A DNA stretch of 64,000 bases from Burkholderiales bacterium (GTDB lineage Bacteria; Pseudomonadota; Gammaproteobacteria; Burkholderiales; Ga0077523): the NCBI GenBank assembly GCA_019747905.1, contig JAIEQG010000056.1, positions 1 through 64,000 of the forward strand, read 5' to 3'. A model generated the notes under the pieces. It ran no database searches, was not told where the DNA came from, and worked only from the letters and a program-made list of their open reading frames with translations. The position numbers were made by a program, and so were the translations under genes. Below, piece after piece: positions 17,792-26,381 of the stretch (its first letter is position 1; each line of letters starts with the position of its first letter).

Positions 17792-18043
17792 ATGGACATC
17801 CGCCGCACCGCCCGTCTCGCTCTCGTGCTCGCCCTGCTGGCGGCCACGGCGCTGCCGGTTCGCGCCGAGGAGGCGCGACGGCCCAAGGACGCTGCCGAGG
17901 CCGTGCAGGAAGGCAACGTCAAGAACTGGGTCGAATATTACGAGCGCACGCGGGAAGCGCAGCGGGCTCCCGCCAAACCGCCGCCGGCCGGTGCGGACAC
18001 GCCTGCGCCGAAGGAACTCCAGCCCGCTACAGCGCCGCGTTGA
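17792..18043 (+). CDS. Small secreted protein, unknown function
   Basis: An 83-residue protein with a signal peptide (cleaved near VRA-EE, residue ~25), a short helical segment (AAEAVQEGNVKNWVEYYERTREAQ would be amphipathic) and a proline/alanine-rich tail. It ends 9 bp before the convergent UPF0114 gene. Not recognised. Confidence 0.6.
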   Translation: MDIRRTARLALVLALLAATALPVRAEEARRPKDAAEAVQEGNVKNWVEYYERTREAQRAPAKPPPAGADTPAPKELQPATAPR

Positions 18044-18052
18044 CGGCCGGCG

Positions 18053-18628
18053 TCAGTGGCCCTTCGCGTCGTCCGGGGATTTCTCCCCCGGCGCCGGCAC
18101 GTGCCCTTCCGAGGCGTGGGTGAGGTAGAGGGCCAGGCCGACCAGGGCGATCGCCCCGCCGAGGTAGAGCAGTTCGAGCACCGTATCCATCTTCATCTTC
18201 ACCGCGTGCTCGAACAGCTTCACGATCAGGATCATCAGGATGACCTTGGCGAGCCGGGTCTTGAGATCGTCGAGGCTCTCGATCAGCAGCACCTTGCTCG
18301 ACGTGCGCGAACCCTGCGCCGCGTCGATATCGCTCACGAACAGTTCGTACAGGCCGAGCGCGAAGATCAGCATCACGGTGGCGAGCAGGTAGCCGTCCAC
18401 CACTTCGACCACGTGCGTGACAGTGTCGTCGTGCAACAGCTTGCGGGCCTCGGCGGACAGGGACGGATCCGAGTAGTGGAAGATGTGTACCACCAGGTAC
18501 CAGACGTCCACGGTGGAGATGAAGAAGACCGCGATGGCCGAGACCATGCTGGCCACGACGGCAACCACCACCACGAAGCGGCTGTTCCAGAGGAGACTTT
18601 CGAACCAGCGTTCGATGACCTTGAGCAT
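18053..18628 (-). CDS. UPF0114 family inner-membrane protein
   Basis: A 191-residue protein with about four hydrophobic segments, beginning VIERWFESLLWNSRFVVVVA. It contains VDGYLLATVMLIFALGLYELF and the SLDDLKTRLAKVILMILIV block typical of the UPF0114 (YqhA-like) family. The C-terminal tail is polar. Function of the family is not established. Confidence 0.85.
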   Translation of the reverse strand: MLKVIERWFESLLWNSRFVVVVAVVASMVSAIAVFFISTVDVWYLVVHIFHYSDPSLSAEARKLLHDDTVTHVVEVVDGYLLATVMLIFALGLYELFVSDIDAAQGSRTSSKVLLIESLDDLKTRLAKVILMILIVKLFEHAVKMKMDTVLELLYLGGAIALVGLALYLTHASEGHVPAPGEKSPDDAKGH

Positions 18629-18752
18629 GGGGAGCAGCAGCCGAGCAAGGAAGAAGCGCGATTATAGGCACCTACCCGGTAGTAATCCGATACCACCCGG
18701 GCGCCGGAGGCACGCCGCACCATCGCCGCTCGTCCACATCTCGGGAGTCCCC

Positions 18753-19142
18753 ATGCATGCTTCGGTTCGCCGCACCGTCGCCGCGACAGCCCTCGGAATG
18801 GCAGCTTTCGCGAACCCCTGTTCGGCCCAGGATGAACTCGCGACCGCCAGGAAGCTCGCACTGAATCATTGCGGCGTCTGCCACACCTTCCAGGCCGGTG
18901 AGCCGGTCCGGCAGGGGCCGAACCTCTCCGGTGTGTTGACGCGAGCCGCGGGAACGGCGGACGGCTTCGCCTACTCCGATGGTTTTCGCAAGGCGCTCGC
19001 CGGCAAGCACTGGGACGCCACCCTGCTCGATCGCTGGCTCACCGACCCGCAATCGGTCGCGGCCGGCACCGTGATGCTGTACAGGCAGGACGATCCGGAG
19101 AAGCGGGGCCTGCTGATCCGCTTCCTCGAATCGCTGCAGTAG
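18753..19142 (+). CDS. Small monohaem c-type cytochrome
   Basis: A 129-residue protein with a signal peptide ending near CSAQ-D. It has one haem-binding motif, CGVCH, followed by GPNLSGVLTRAAG and a methionine in TVMLYR that could be the sixth iron ligand. It resembles class I cytochrome c domains of periplasmic electron carriers. The ATG at 18753 begins the signal peptide; the upstream open frame is noncoding. No oxidase or dehydrogenase lies next to it, so its partner is unknown. Confidence 0.85.
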   Translation: MHASVRRTVAATALGMAAFANPCSAQDELATARKLALNHCGVCHTFQAGEPVRQGPNLSGVLTRAAGTADGFAYSDGFRKALAGKHWDATLLDRWLTDPQSVAAGTVMLYRQDDPEKRGLLIRFLESLQ

Positions 19143-19196
19143 GGCGCCCTGCGGTCGCAAGTCAGGCATTGCGCTCCAGAAGGAAAGGCGACCCTT

Positions 19197-19442
19197 TCAG
19201 GAGTGCCGTCGTCCGGGAGCCTTGCGCGGTCGCCCGCTCGGGGAAGGGCGTTTCCCGCAGAGAAACGCCCAGAGCTCCCCACTGCTCGTGAAGCTCACCC
19301 GTTCGGTGCTCCCGGTACGTTCGACCAGGCCGGCCGCTTCCTTGCCGGGCTGGTCGCAACGGCGATAGATGCTGACGACGTAGATCTCGGCGCGCGTTCC
19401 CACCTCCAGATCACCGGGTAGCTGAGAGAGTCCCGTCGTCAC
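19197..19442 (-). CDS. Hypothetical 81-residue protein
   Basis: GTG start at 19442 behind an AGGAGA ribosome-binding site, 12 bp after the stop of the secreted protein gene at 19455-19961, which suggests co-transcription. The product has no signal peptide and a basic tail (SGRPRKAPGRRHS). It is not recognised and could be an accidental frame; the ribosome-binding site and spacing are the only support. Confidence 0.35.
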   Translation of the reverse strand: MTTGLSQLPGDLEVGTRAEIYVVSIYRRCDQPGKEAAGLVERTGSTERVSFTSSGELWAFLCGKRPSPSGRPRKAPGRRHS

Positions 19443-19454
19443 CCTTTCTCCTGG

Positions 19455-19961
19455 TCAGGGCGTCTCCCACTCCCATTCGATGTCATCCCAGAATACGCGC
19501 TCGGTGACCCCGACAAAGTTGTACTTGCCCCTGCCCTTGATGCCCTGGAACGGTCCCGTGCCGCCCAACAAAGTCACGGTCCCGCTGCTGCCTTTGGCCG
19601 TCGCATTCGTGAAATCGCATCGGGCGAACAGCTTGTGACCTTCCTTCGTCGTGAAGGTCTTCATGCAATAGCCGCTCCCCGCCCCGTCACCCACCCAAAC
19701 CACGTTGTAGTGCACGCGATCCAGCATCCGATCGAGTGTCGAGGTTCCGCCATTGTGGAAGATGAGGCCGTCGTTCTCGCCGGCCATCGCCGACTTCATC
19801 GGATGGCCGGGCTGAGCATCGAACGCGGCGAACTTCGTGCCTTCCAGCACCGCGTGCCCTTGGAAACGACCCTTCTCCGCCGCGACCACCAACGGCTGCA
19901 CGCCCAGGATCGCCAACAGTGTGGAGCGCAGCACCAAACGTTGAATCTTGGAAAATCGCAT
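19455..19961 (-). CDS. Secreted barrel-like protein, unknown function
   Basis: A 168-residue protein with a signal peptide (cleaved near VVAAEKG, residue ~28). The GTGPFQGIKGRGKYNF stretch near the C-terminus is like the conserved turn of allene-oxide-cyclase-type eight-stranded barrels seen in several secreted bacterial proteins. Two cysteines may form a disulfide. The open frame extends upstream, but the ATG at 19961 starts the signal peptide. Enzymatic activity is not implied. Confidence 0.6.
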   Translation of the reverse strand: MRFSKIQRLVLRSTLLAILGVQPLVVAAEKGRFQGHAVLEGTKFAAFDAQPGHPMKSAMAGENDGLIFHNGGTSTLDRMLDRVHYNVVWVGDGAGSGYCMKTFTTKEGHKLFARCDFTNATAKGSSGTVTLLGGTGPFQGIKGRGKYNFVGVTERVFWDDIEWEWETP

Positions 19962-20159
19962 GTTCGGTCTCCCTGGAAAAGCTCGTGAATGGATGAGCAT
20001 CCCCGCAGAGGACACTCCGGTCGCGAACCGGGCCATATCGAGACGCAGAGCCCCGTCGCGCCTCGGAGTCTAGGTACGCGAAACTACAGATGCCCTACCG
20101 ACCGGCCGCGCGAACTACAGCAGACTTACCGTTCTCGAAAATTCCCGGCCGGGCCCGCC

Positions 20160-23100
20160 TCACGACGCTGATCCGGGGTTCCCTGAGCGCAGCATCTGCA
20201 CCAATTGCTCCGTCCGCGCGGAAGGGCTCATGCCGAGCACCACGGACAGGGTTTGTCGCAATCGCCGATAGACTGCAATGCCCTCGGCAGCACGCCCCGT
20301 GGCGGCATAGCAGCGCATCACGCCCTGATAGAAATCCTCGGCCAGTTCGTCGGCATCGATGCCGCGTCGGTAGCACGCGAGCGCGGCGCTCCAGTCACCG
20401 CTCGCCTCCATCTCCTGCCCGACGGCGAGGACCAGCCGGGCGAACTGGTCGCGCATCCGCAGCCGCATGACGACGACGCTGCGGTCATCTTCATCGGCCG
20501 GCAGAAAATCACCGCGGTAGAGCTCCAGGGTCTGCAGCCCCAGTCCGATCCGCGCCTTGGGGTCCCGGTCGACCGCTTTAACGGCATCCGAAAATGCCCA
20601 TGCGTCGACCCAGCAGATGGCGCGGTTGAGAACGATGTGCTCGTCGCGCACCTGCACAGACTCCGCGTCGCCCAGAAGCTTTCTCAGACGGACCAGCGAC
20701 ACATCGAGTGCCTTGCGTCCTGCATCTCCATCGCACTCCTGCCAGAGCGCATCCGTCAGTCGCGAGCTCGGCACCGGACGATCGCCAGCAGCAACGATCG
20801 CTTTCAGCAGCGCCAGCACGCGGCGCGGCGCCCTCCCCGGGAACTCCAGGGCAGCGCCGTCCCGTTCGATCTCCAAGCTTCCAAGCGTGCGAATCCGGAC
20901 CACCCATGGCCACGCTTCCGGAGCATCCGGGGGTGCCGGGACCCGCAGCCGCCCGATCAGGTCGACGACGTAGTCACGTTCCACCCCGAGGCGCAGGGCT
21001 TCCGCGAGGACCGTGGGGACCACGACCGTATACCGCGACATCTGGGGAAACTGGAAGTCGCGTTGCCGCGAGAACACGACGGCCTCGCGCGTGCGGGTCC
21101 GCCCGCGCTCCGCGTCACCGTGCACGAGCTCCACAAAGGCTTCGAGGAAGCGGGCGTGACATTCCAGGAAGGCGAAGCACGTACCTGCGATCATGCGCCG
21201 GAGCCGGACCAGCGCATCGTCAAAGCGGTCGAGGTCCCCGATCACCGCCAGCGCGGCCGCCTCGTGGTCGACACCCAGGATCTCGATGAACTGCATGCCG
21301 GTCTGCGCCGCCAATCCGGTCGCCCGCCGGCTACTGTCCGCCATGGCGACGTAGTTTCCCGCGATGCACTCGACGTGGACTTTCGCCTGCACGACGTGCC
21401 ACACATCCATCGGCCGGTCGGGTGAGGCTCTCGCCACGATCCGCTGATGCCATCTGCGAACCTCGCGCGGATCGAGCAGCATGACGCAGTAGATCTGGTA
21501 GGCCGCGGTCAGCAGGTAGGTCCGGCGCAGGCTGTGCAGCCCGTGCTGCTGCGCGATTTCCCCCGCCTGGTTCAGCGCGTCCCGCCCCTCCGGGTACCGT
21601 CCGAGGATCGTCAGATAGTAGCCCTTGCGCAGACACCACCAGAGTCGGTTGAATGGTGTCAGTTCCGGATGCCCCATCAGGGCGTCCGCGCACGCCACGG
21701 CGATCCGGCAACGGTCCATGTCGCAGGCGAGGTTGCAATAGCTCATCAGGATCATCGCGGTCGCTACCTTGCTGTTCACGTCCATCTCTTCGTCCAGCAT
21801 TTCCGTCACCCGCTCGACCGTGCGCGGCAGCAGACGATGATCGGGGGCGGCATAAAGCATCCCGAGTAGTGCGCTGGTGTAGATCCTTCTCTCGGACGCC
21901 GGATCGGCTGAGAAGCGCGCGGCGTCGAGCACCGGGCTCAGCATGTCGAGCCAGCGGCGCATCGGCTTGAAGTCCGACCACTCGAAGAAGTAGGTATCGA
22001 TGACGCCCGCGGCGGAAAGCGCCTCGCCCGTGAGGTCGCTCGACGCCGCGAACTGGGCGAACGAATGTTCGAGATTGCTGCGTGCCAGCTTCTGATCGAC
22101 GGCGATGAGCGACGTGCCGAGCCAGTAGCGCAGCCACGGTGCATCCTCCAGGATGCCAGCGGGCAGTGCCACGACCCAGTCGCGCAAGGTCTGACCGCGG
22201 CCCTGCGCCAGCAGCGTCGACGCGTGACGCTCGATCATGCGCCGAGCCGCCTGCCAGTCGCCGGCCTCGTGAAACAACTGGAACGCCCCGTCGACATCCT
22301 GCCGCGCTTCCAGCAGCCGCGCGGCCTTGCGCTCGATTTCCCGCACAGCCTCGGTCGTGAGGATCTCCGCGGCCTTGTCCCGCAGGAATTCGCGGAACAG
22401 CGCGTGGTACCAGTAGGTCGGCTCGGCACCAGGGCGACGATGGGTGAAGAGGTGGGTCTTGTGGAGCTCCTCGAGGATCTCGTTGGCGCGCGCGTTTCCG
22501 GTGAGGTCCCGCGCGAGGGAAACCGGCACCTGGGACAGCACTGCCGTCGACGCGAGGAACACGCGCGTCGTGGGCGGCAGCCGCTCGAAGATCTGGGTCG
22601 CGAAGTAGCGAAAGATCGATTCGCGCTCGGTCGGCAGCCCGGGCGGGGCGTCGCTGTGCCGGCGATAGTTGCTGAGGATCAGCGTGAGGCCGGCTGCCCA
22701 GCCGCCGCTTTCCTCGAACAGGAGTTGCTCTTCCGAGTCCGCCACCCCCTGCAGTCGCGCGCGGATGATCGCCTGCGCCTCGTCGAGGTGCAGCTTGAGG
22801 TCATCCCAGTCCACGAATCCCACGCGCTCGTTGGCGATGAGGCGGGCATAGCTGTCCGGGGGATCAAGACGGCTGATGGCGACCAGCGTGCTTCCCGCAG
22901 GAATCTCCGCCACGGCCTGGGCAACTAGCTCGTGGAACACGAGGTCAGCCCCGACCTCCTGATAGTTGTCGAGCACCAGCACCGACGCGGGCGGAAGGAG
23001 GCCGAAGAGCTGACGAAAGAACCGTCGCGAGAACCCCGCCACGTCATGCTGATACTCCGGCGTGAGCAACGGCAGGGTCTGACGCGCCTTCTCGGCATAC

Positions 23101-23366
23101 GGGGCGGCAGCCTCCACGAGGTAGTAGAAGAACGTCGCTACGTCCGCATCACCGGCATCGACCTGGTACCAGAGGCCGGGCGCGCCGCTGGAGTCGAGCC
23201 AGGTGGCGACCAGCGTCGTCTTCCCGGCGCCCGGCGGTCCGACGACGCAGACAGCGGCGTTGCGGCTTCGGCACTCATCCAGCCGGATGAACAGGCGCGC
23301 CCGCTCGGTGGCGCCGTGCAGGCGCGGTCGAGTCAGCTTCGCCAGTGTGCTCGAGCGCCTTGGCAT
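20160..23366 (-). CDS. Large MalT/BTAD-type ATP-binding transcriptional regulator
   Basis: A 1068-residue regulator. An ATP-binding domain with P-loop GPPGAGKTT (residues 43-51) and a Walker B-like SVLVLDNYQ comes first, followed by a long helical TPR-like region (~350-800). Then come an OmpR-type winged helix (about 815-910, starting RIRTLGSLEIERDG) and a bacterial transcriptional activator domain (about 915-1060). This order is that of STAND-type regulators in which ligand binding drives oligomerisation. It stands alone; the nearest same-strand gene upstream is the enolase-superfamily enzyme at 23710. Its targets cannot be read from the sequence. Confidence 0.85.
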   Translation of the reverse strand: MPRRSSTLAKLTRPRLHGATERARLFIRLDECRSRNAAVCVVGPPGAGKTTLVATWLDSSGAPGLWYQVDAGDADVATFFYYLVEAAAPYAEKARQTLPLLTPEYQHDVAGFSRRFFRQLFGLLPPASVLVLDNYQEVGADLVFHELVAQAVAEIPAGSTLVAISRLDPPDSYARLIANERVGFVDWDDLKLHLDEAQAIIRARLQGVADSEEQLLFEESGGWAAGLTLILSNYRRHSDAPPGLPTERESIFRYFATQIFERLPPTTRVFLASTAVLSQVPVSLARDLTGNARANEILEELHKTHLFTHRRPGAEPTYWYHALFREFLRDKAAEILTTEAVREIERKAARLLEARQDVDGAFQLFHEAGDWQAARRMIERHASTLLAQGRGQTLRDWVVALPAGILEDAPWLRYWLGTSLIAVDQKLARSNLEHSFAQFAASSDLTGEALSAAGVIDTYFFEWSDFKPMRRWLDMLSPVLDAARFSADPASERRIYTSALLGMLYAAPDHRLLPRTVERVTEMLDEEMDVNSKVATAMILMSYCNLACDMDRCRIAVACADALMGHPELTPFNRLWWCLRKGYYLTILGRYPEGRDALNQAGEIAQQHGLHSLRRTYLLTAAYQIYCVMLLDPREVRRWHQRIVARASPDRPMDVWHVVQAKVHVECIAGNYVAMADSSRRATGLAAQTGMQFIEILGVDHEAAALAVIGDLDRFDDALVRLRRMIAGTCFAFLECHARFLEAFVELVHGDAERGRTRTREAVVFSRQRDFQFPQMSRYTVVVPTVLAEALRLGVERDYVVDLIGRLRVPAPPDAPEAWPWVVRIRTLGSLEIERDGAALEFPGRAPRRVLALLKAIVAAGDRPVPSSRLTDALWQECDGDAGRKALDVSLVRLRKLLGDAESVQVRDEHIVLNRAICWVDAWAFSDAVKAVDRDPKARIGLGLQTLELYRGDFLPADEDDRSVVVMRLRMRDQFARLVLAVGQEMEASGDWSAALACYRRGIDADELAEDFYQGVMRCYAATGRAAEGIAVYRRLRQTLSVVLGMSPSARTEQLVQMLRSGNPGSAS

Positions 23367-23709
23367 GGGCTGCAGGCCGACCTCTGTGCAACGCAGGGAC
23401 CGTGCAAAAGTATGCGCCGACGCAACCTACACGACGCCTACCGATGCCGGTTCGGGCCCACAAAAAAAACGACCCGCGAGTGGCGGGTCGAAAGTCACGG
23501 AGGATCTCAGTGGGCAACCGCCGCGGAGTGAACCGCACCGATTGACACCACTTATCGTTTTGCAATCGGCGTGCCATCCGTCATTTCTCTGTGAATCATG
23601 AAGTTATGATTCGCGAGTCGGGATGAATCGGCTCCACCCGGGTGCGGCCACCCGAGCCATCGCACCAAAAGCGAGCCGCGCGCGCCAGTTGTTGCCTGAC
23701 GACGACGTC
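23367..23709. other. 343-bp gap without a convincing gene
   Basis: It lies between the enolase-superfamily gene and the large regulator, both on the minus strand. It contains an intrinsic terminator (23462-23490). The short open frames here have no ribosome-binding site or recognisable product. Confidence 0.5.
23462..23490 (-). terminator. Rho-independent terminator
   Basis: Read on the minus strand: perfect 8-bp stem CGACCCGC/GCGGGTCG, 5-nt loop, then eight T residues. It ends transcription coming from the enolase-superfamily gene about 220 bp upstream, or from a small RNA in between, and insulates the regulator gene. Confidence 0.85.
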
Positions 23710-24858
23710 TCAGGAGATCCGGTAACGATCGAGAACGGAACGATCCACCTCGACCCCGAGACCGGGACGCGAAGGAATATCGACCCAGCCGTCGCGCTGC
23801 TCCACGGGTTGCGCCACGAGCGCCTGCCGGAACGGATGCGACGAACGGTCGTATTCGAAGATCGGTTCCTGCGCGAAGACGGAGTGATGCGCGATGGGTA
23901 CGGCCGCGATCAATTGCAGCGACGCGGCCTGCGCGATCGCCGAGCCCCAGACGTGCGGGTTCACCTGAACGCCATGCGACTGCGCGAGCGCGATCACGTG
24001 ACGGCACGCGGTGAAACCACCGACCGATCCGATGTCGGGCTGCGCGATGTCCACCGCTCCCGCGCCGAGAAAATCGCGGAAGCCGTAGAGGGTGTGTTCG
24101 TTCTCGCCGCCCGCGATCGGCATCGAAACGCGGCTGCGCACTTCGCGATAGCCCGCGATGTGCTCGGGGGCGACCGGCTCTTCGTACCAGCGCAGGTCGT
24201 AGGGCGCGAGCGCCTGTCCGAGCCGCACGGCGTCGCCCACGCCATAGGCGTGATTGGTGTCGACCATGAGAGTTACGGGACGGGTATCGAGCGATCGCGC
24301 CACGGCGGCCATCACGGCGATATCGTCCGCGAGGCCGTAACCCAGCTTCACCTTCATCGCACGAAAGCCAGCGTCGTAGTGCGCGATCGCTTCGTCACCC
24401 AGTCGAGCAGATTCGCCCTGCCCCGAGATCCGGTAGAAGCCGGTGGCGTACGCCTGCACCCGGGTACGGAAAGCGCCGCCCAGCAGGCGATAGACCGGAA
24501 CGCCATAGGCCTTGCCGGCGATGTCCCACAGCGCGATGTCGATGGCGCTGATGCCCGCGGTCACCGAACCCTTGCGGCCGTAGTCACGCGTCGCGTGATA
24601 CATGCGATGCCACAGCACTTCGATGTCGAGCGGGTCGGCACCCAGCACCAGCGGCGTCAACGCCGATTGGATCACCGCCGCGGCGATCTGCGGCGGCTCG
24701 AGGCCCTGCGCAAACGCTTCACCCCAACCCGTGATGCCTTCGTCGGTGACGACTTCCACCAACGTGGCCGAGCGGTTCTTCACCCACCCCTGCGAGAACG
24801 CGAACGGCTGCTGCAGCGCCGTGCGCAACGGATGTACCTTGACCTCGACGATCTTCAC
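23710..24858 (-). CDS. Mandelate racemase/muconate lactonizing enzyme family protein
   Basis: A 382-residue enolase-superfamily enzyme. It shows the KVK motif (MKVKLGYG) with two lysines, the metal-ligand pattern VDTNHAY, YEEPV and AGGENE, and a later DIGSVGG strand. The family abstracts the alpha proton of a carboxylate held by Mg2+. Residues fit the mandelate-racemase subgroup, which includes sugar-acid dehydratases, racemases and cycloisomerases; which one is undetermined. It follows the Rap1a/Tai-like gene by 16 bp. Confidence 0.88.
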   Translation of the reverse strand: MKIVEVKVHPLRTALQQPFAFSQGWVKNRSATLVEVVTDEGITGWGEAFAQGLEPPQIAAAVIQSALTPLVLGADPLDIEVLWHRMYHATRDYGRKGSVTAGISAIDIALWDIAGKAYGVPVYRLLGGAFRTRVQAYATGFYRISGQGESARLGDEAIAHYDAGFRAMKVKLGYGLADDIAVMAAVARSLDTRPVTLMVDTNHAYGVGDAVRLGQALAPYDLRWYEEPVAPEHIAGYREVRSRVSMPIAGGENEHTLYGFRDFLGAGAVDIAQPDIGSVGGFTACRHVIALAQSHGVQVNPHVWGSAIAQAASLQLIAAVPIAHHSVFAQEPIFEYDRSSHPFRQALVAQPVEQRDGWVDIPSRPGLGVEVDRSVLDRYRIS

Positions 24859-24874
24859 CGACCTGCTCCCGGAT

Positions 24875-25186
24875 TCAGGACTTGTTGCAGGGAAACGCTG
24901 CGCGCAACCCCTGGATGATGAGGTATCGCTGCGGGCGCCACAGCTCCTGCGGATGCTCCTCGAGATACTTGAGGACCGCCTGGAAGCGCGCCTCCTCGCG
25001 GTCGTCCTCGGGCGTGCAGACCACCCTGCCCTCCCACTTGTTCGCCGCGTTGTCGATGTGCTTCTGCGCGACTTCGCGCGTCACCTTCTGGTGCATGAGC
25101 TTCAGGAACTCCTCGCCGTCGTCCTCGGCGAAAACCGGCGCGGCGACCAGCACGCACGCTGCGGCGATGAAGCTGCGTAGAGGCAT
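24875..25186 (-). CDS. Secreted short Rap1a/Tai-like protein
   Basis: A 103-residue protein with a signal peptide (about residues 1-20). The C-terminal half, from Cys57 to Cys100 (LKYLEEHPQELW ... LRAAFPC), parallels the end of the protein at 3375-3776, including the HP-E-L turn and terminal FPC. The N-terminal half of the family, with its first cysteine pair, is missing or replaced by a helical segment. It precedes the enolase-superfamily gene and follows tRNA-Thr. No type VI effector is nearby. Confidence 0.6.
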   Translation of the reverse strand: MPLRSFIAAACVLVAAPVFAEDDGEEFLKLMHQKVTREVAQKHIDNAANKWEGRVVCTPEDDREEARFQAVLKYLEEHPQELWRPQRYLIIQGLRAAFPCNKS

Positions 25187-25205
25187 GGTGTTTTCTCCCT
25201 ACAAA

Positions 25206-25232
25206 CAAAAAATGGTTAGCCGAAGCTAACCA
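25206..25232 (-). terminator. Terminator of tRNA-Thr
   Basis: On the minus strand: 8-bp stem TGGTTAGC/GCTAACCA with a UUCG tetraloop, followed by ATTTTTT, 13 bp after the tRNA 3' end. Confidence 0.85.
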
Positions 25233-25244
25233 CCTTTCCCTGGT

Positions 25245-25320
25245 TGGTGCCGCTGGCCGGATTCGAACTGGCGACCTTCGCATTACGAATGCGCTGCTCT
25301 ACCAACTGAGCTACAGCGGC
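25245..25320 (-). tRNA. tRNA-Thr (anticodon CGT)
   Basis: A 76-nt cloverleaf with acceptor stem GCCGCTG/CAGCGGC, D-arm AGCTCAGTTGGTAGAGC, anticodon loop TTCGTAA (CGT, reading ACG), T-loop TTCGAAT and an encoded CCA. The T-stem GCCAG/CCGGC contains one A-C mismatch (second pair from the loop). Otherwise it is a normal bacterial tRNA. Confidence 0.95.
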
Positions 25321-25332
25321 GTAAGGGCGCGC

Positions 25333-25338
25333 ATTATA
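25333..25338 (-). promoter_or_regulatory. Putative -10 box of tRNA-Thr
   Basis: TATAAT on the minus strand, 13 bp before the tRNA 5' end. No good -35 match is seen. Confidence 0.45.
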
Positions 25339-25390
25339 TCCACAAATCCGGGGTTTCCTCCTGGTTTGCCGGGGAAGCACCAAAGCCTCC

Positions 25391-25495
25391 AACACGAAGG
25401 ACTCGAAGGACACCAAGGTCCACGAAGGTGTCGGAGCTGCAAACCTTCCTGGCCTTCCTTAGTGTACCTTCGTGCCCTTCGCGTCCTTCGTGGTT
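25391..25495. repeat. Degenerate palindromic ACGAAGGA repeat, copy 1
   Basis: Left arm AACACGAAGGACTCGAAGGA onward (25391-25428) and right arm ending GCGTCCTTCGTGGTT (25453-25495) form an imperfect inverted repeat of short units (ACGAAGG/CCTTCGT). It is of the same family as the nearly perfect copy at 63758-63906 and lies downstream of the enoyl-CoA hydratase gene. Confidence 0.75.
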
Positions 25496-25510
25496 GACGC
25501 GGTGCCTGCT

Positions 25511-26293
25511 CTACCGATGCCTGAACACCGGCTTGCGCTTCTCCACGAACGCCGCCATGCCTTCCTTCTGGTCCTCGGTCGCGAAGGCTGAATGGAACAG
25601 GCGCCGTTCGAAGCGCACGCCTTCGGCCAGCGTGGTCTCGTAGGCCCGATTCACCGATTCCTTGGCCATCATCACGATCGGCAGGGACAGCTCGGCGATC
25701 TTCGCGGCGGTTGCGAGCGCATCCTCCAGCAGTTTGTCCAGCGGCACGACGCGGCTCACGAGGCCGACCCGCTCGGCTTCGGCGGCGTCCATCATGCGCG
25801 CCTGACCGAGCAGCGTCATCTCCATCGCCTTGGATTTGCCGACGAAGCGCGGCAGGCGCTGCGTGCCGCCGGCACCGGGAATGATGCCCAGATTGATCTC
25901 CGGCTGGCCGAATCGCGCGTTGTCCGCTGCGATGATGAAGTCGCACATCATCGCGAGTTCGCAGCCGCCTCCGAGCGCGAAACCCGCCACCGCCGCGATG
26001 ACCGGCTTGCGGCAGCGCGTGACCTGTTCCCAATTGGCAGTGATGAAGTCGGACATGTAGACGTCCATGTACGACTTGTCCTTCATCGCCTTGATGTCGG
26101 CACCGGCGGCGAAAGCCTTCTCGTTGCCCGTGATGACGATACACCCGATGCCGTCGTCCGCCTCGAACGTCTCGAGGGCCTGGGTCAGTTCGTTCATCAG
26201 TTCCGGCGACAGCGCGTTGAGGGCCTTGGGACGGTTCAGGGTGACGAGGCCGACTCGACCGCGGGATTCCACCAGGATGTTTTCGTAGCTCAT
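25511..26293 (-). CDS. Enoyl-CoA hydratase
   Basis: The 260-residue crotonase-family enzyme has both catalytic glutamates in their motifs (GGGCELAM and [10 protein letters not shown]) and the oxyanion [11 protein letters not shown] stretch. It hydrates trans-2-enoyl-CoA in beta-oxidation. The gene is divergent from the PaaG-like gene with about 90 bp between their starts, so the two may be controlled together. Confidence 0.95.
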   Translation of the reverse strand: MSYENILVESRGRVGLVTLNRPKALNALSPELMNELTQALETFEADDGIGCIVITGNEKAFAAGADIKAMKDKSYMDVYMSDFITANWEQVTRCRKPVIAAVAGFALGGGCELAMMCDFIIAADNARFGQPEINLGIIPGAGGTQRLPRFVGKSKAMEMTLLGQARMMDAAEAERVGLVSRVVPLDKLLEDALATAAKIAELSLPIVMMAKESVNRAYETTLAEGVRFERRLFHSAFATEDQKEGMAAFVEKRKPVFRHR

Positions 26294-26381
26294 GGGTGCG
26301 CGTCCGTAGCGATGGGGATGTGATGGGATAATGCGGTCGACAAGACCAACCAGCGGCCCGCGACCGGAGGAAGAGACCTCG

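Noticed and set aside
19162..19359. 65-codon minus-strand frame overlapping the 81-codon frame
   Set aside because: It overlaps the better supported GTG frame and lacks a ribosome-binding site.
23275..23577. 100-codon minus-strand frame in the gap before the large regulator
   Set aside because: It reads through the terminator hairpin, has no ribosome-binding site and shows no recognisable pattern.
23623..24918. 431-codon plus-strand frame opposite the enolase-superfamily gene
   Set aside because: Shadow of a gene with clear catalytic motifs.
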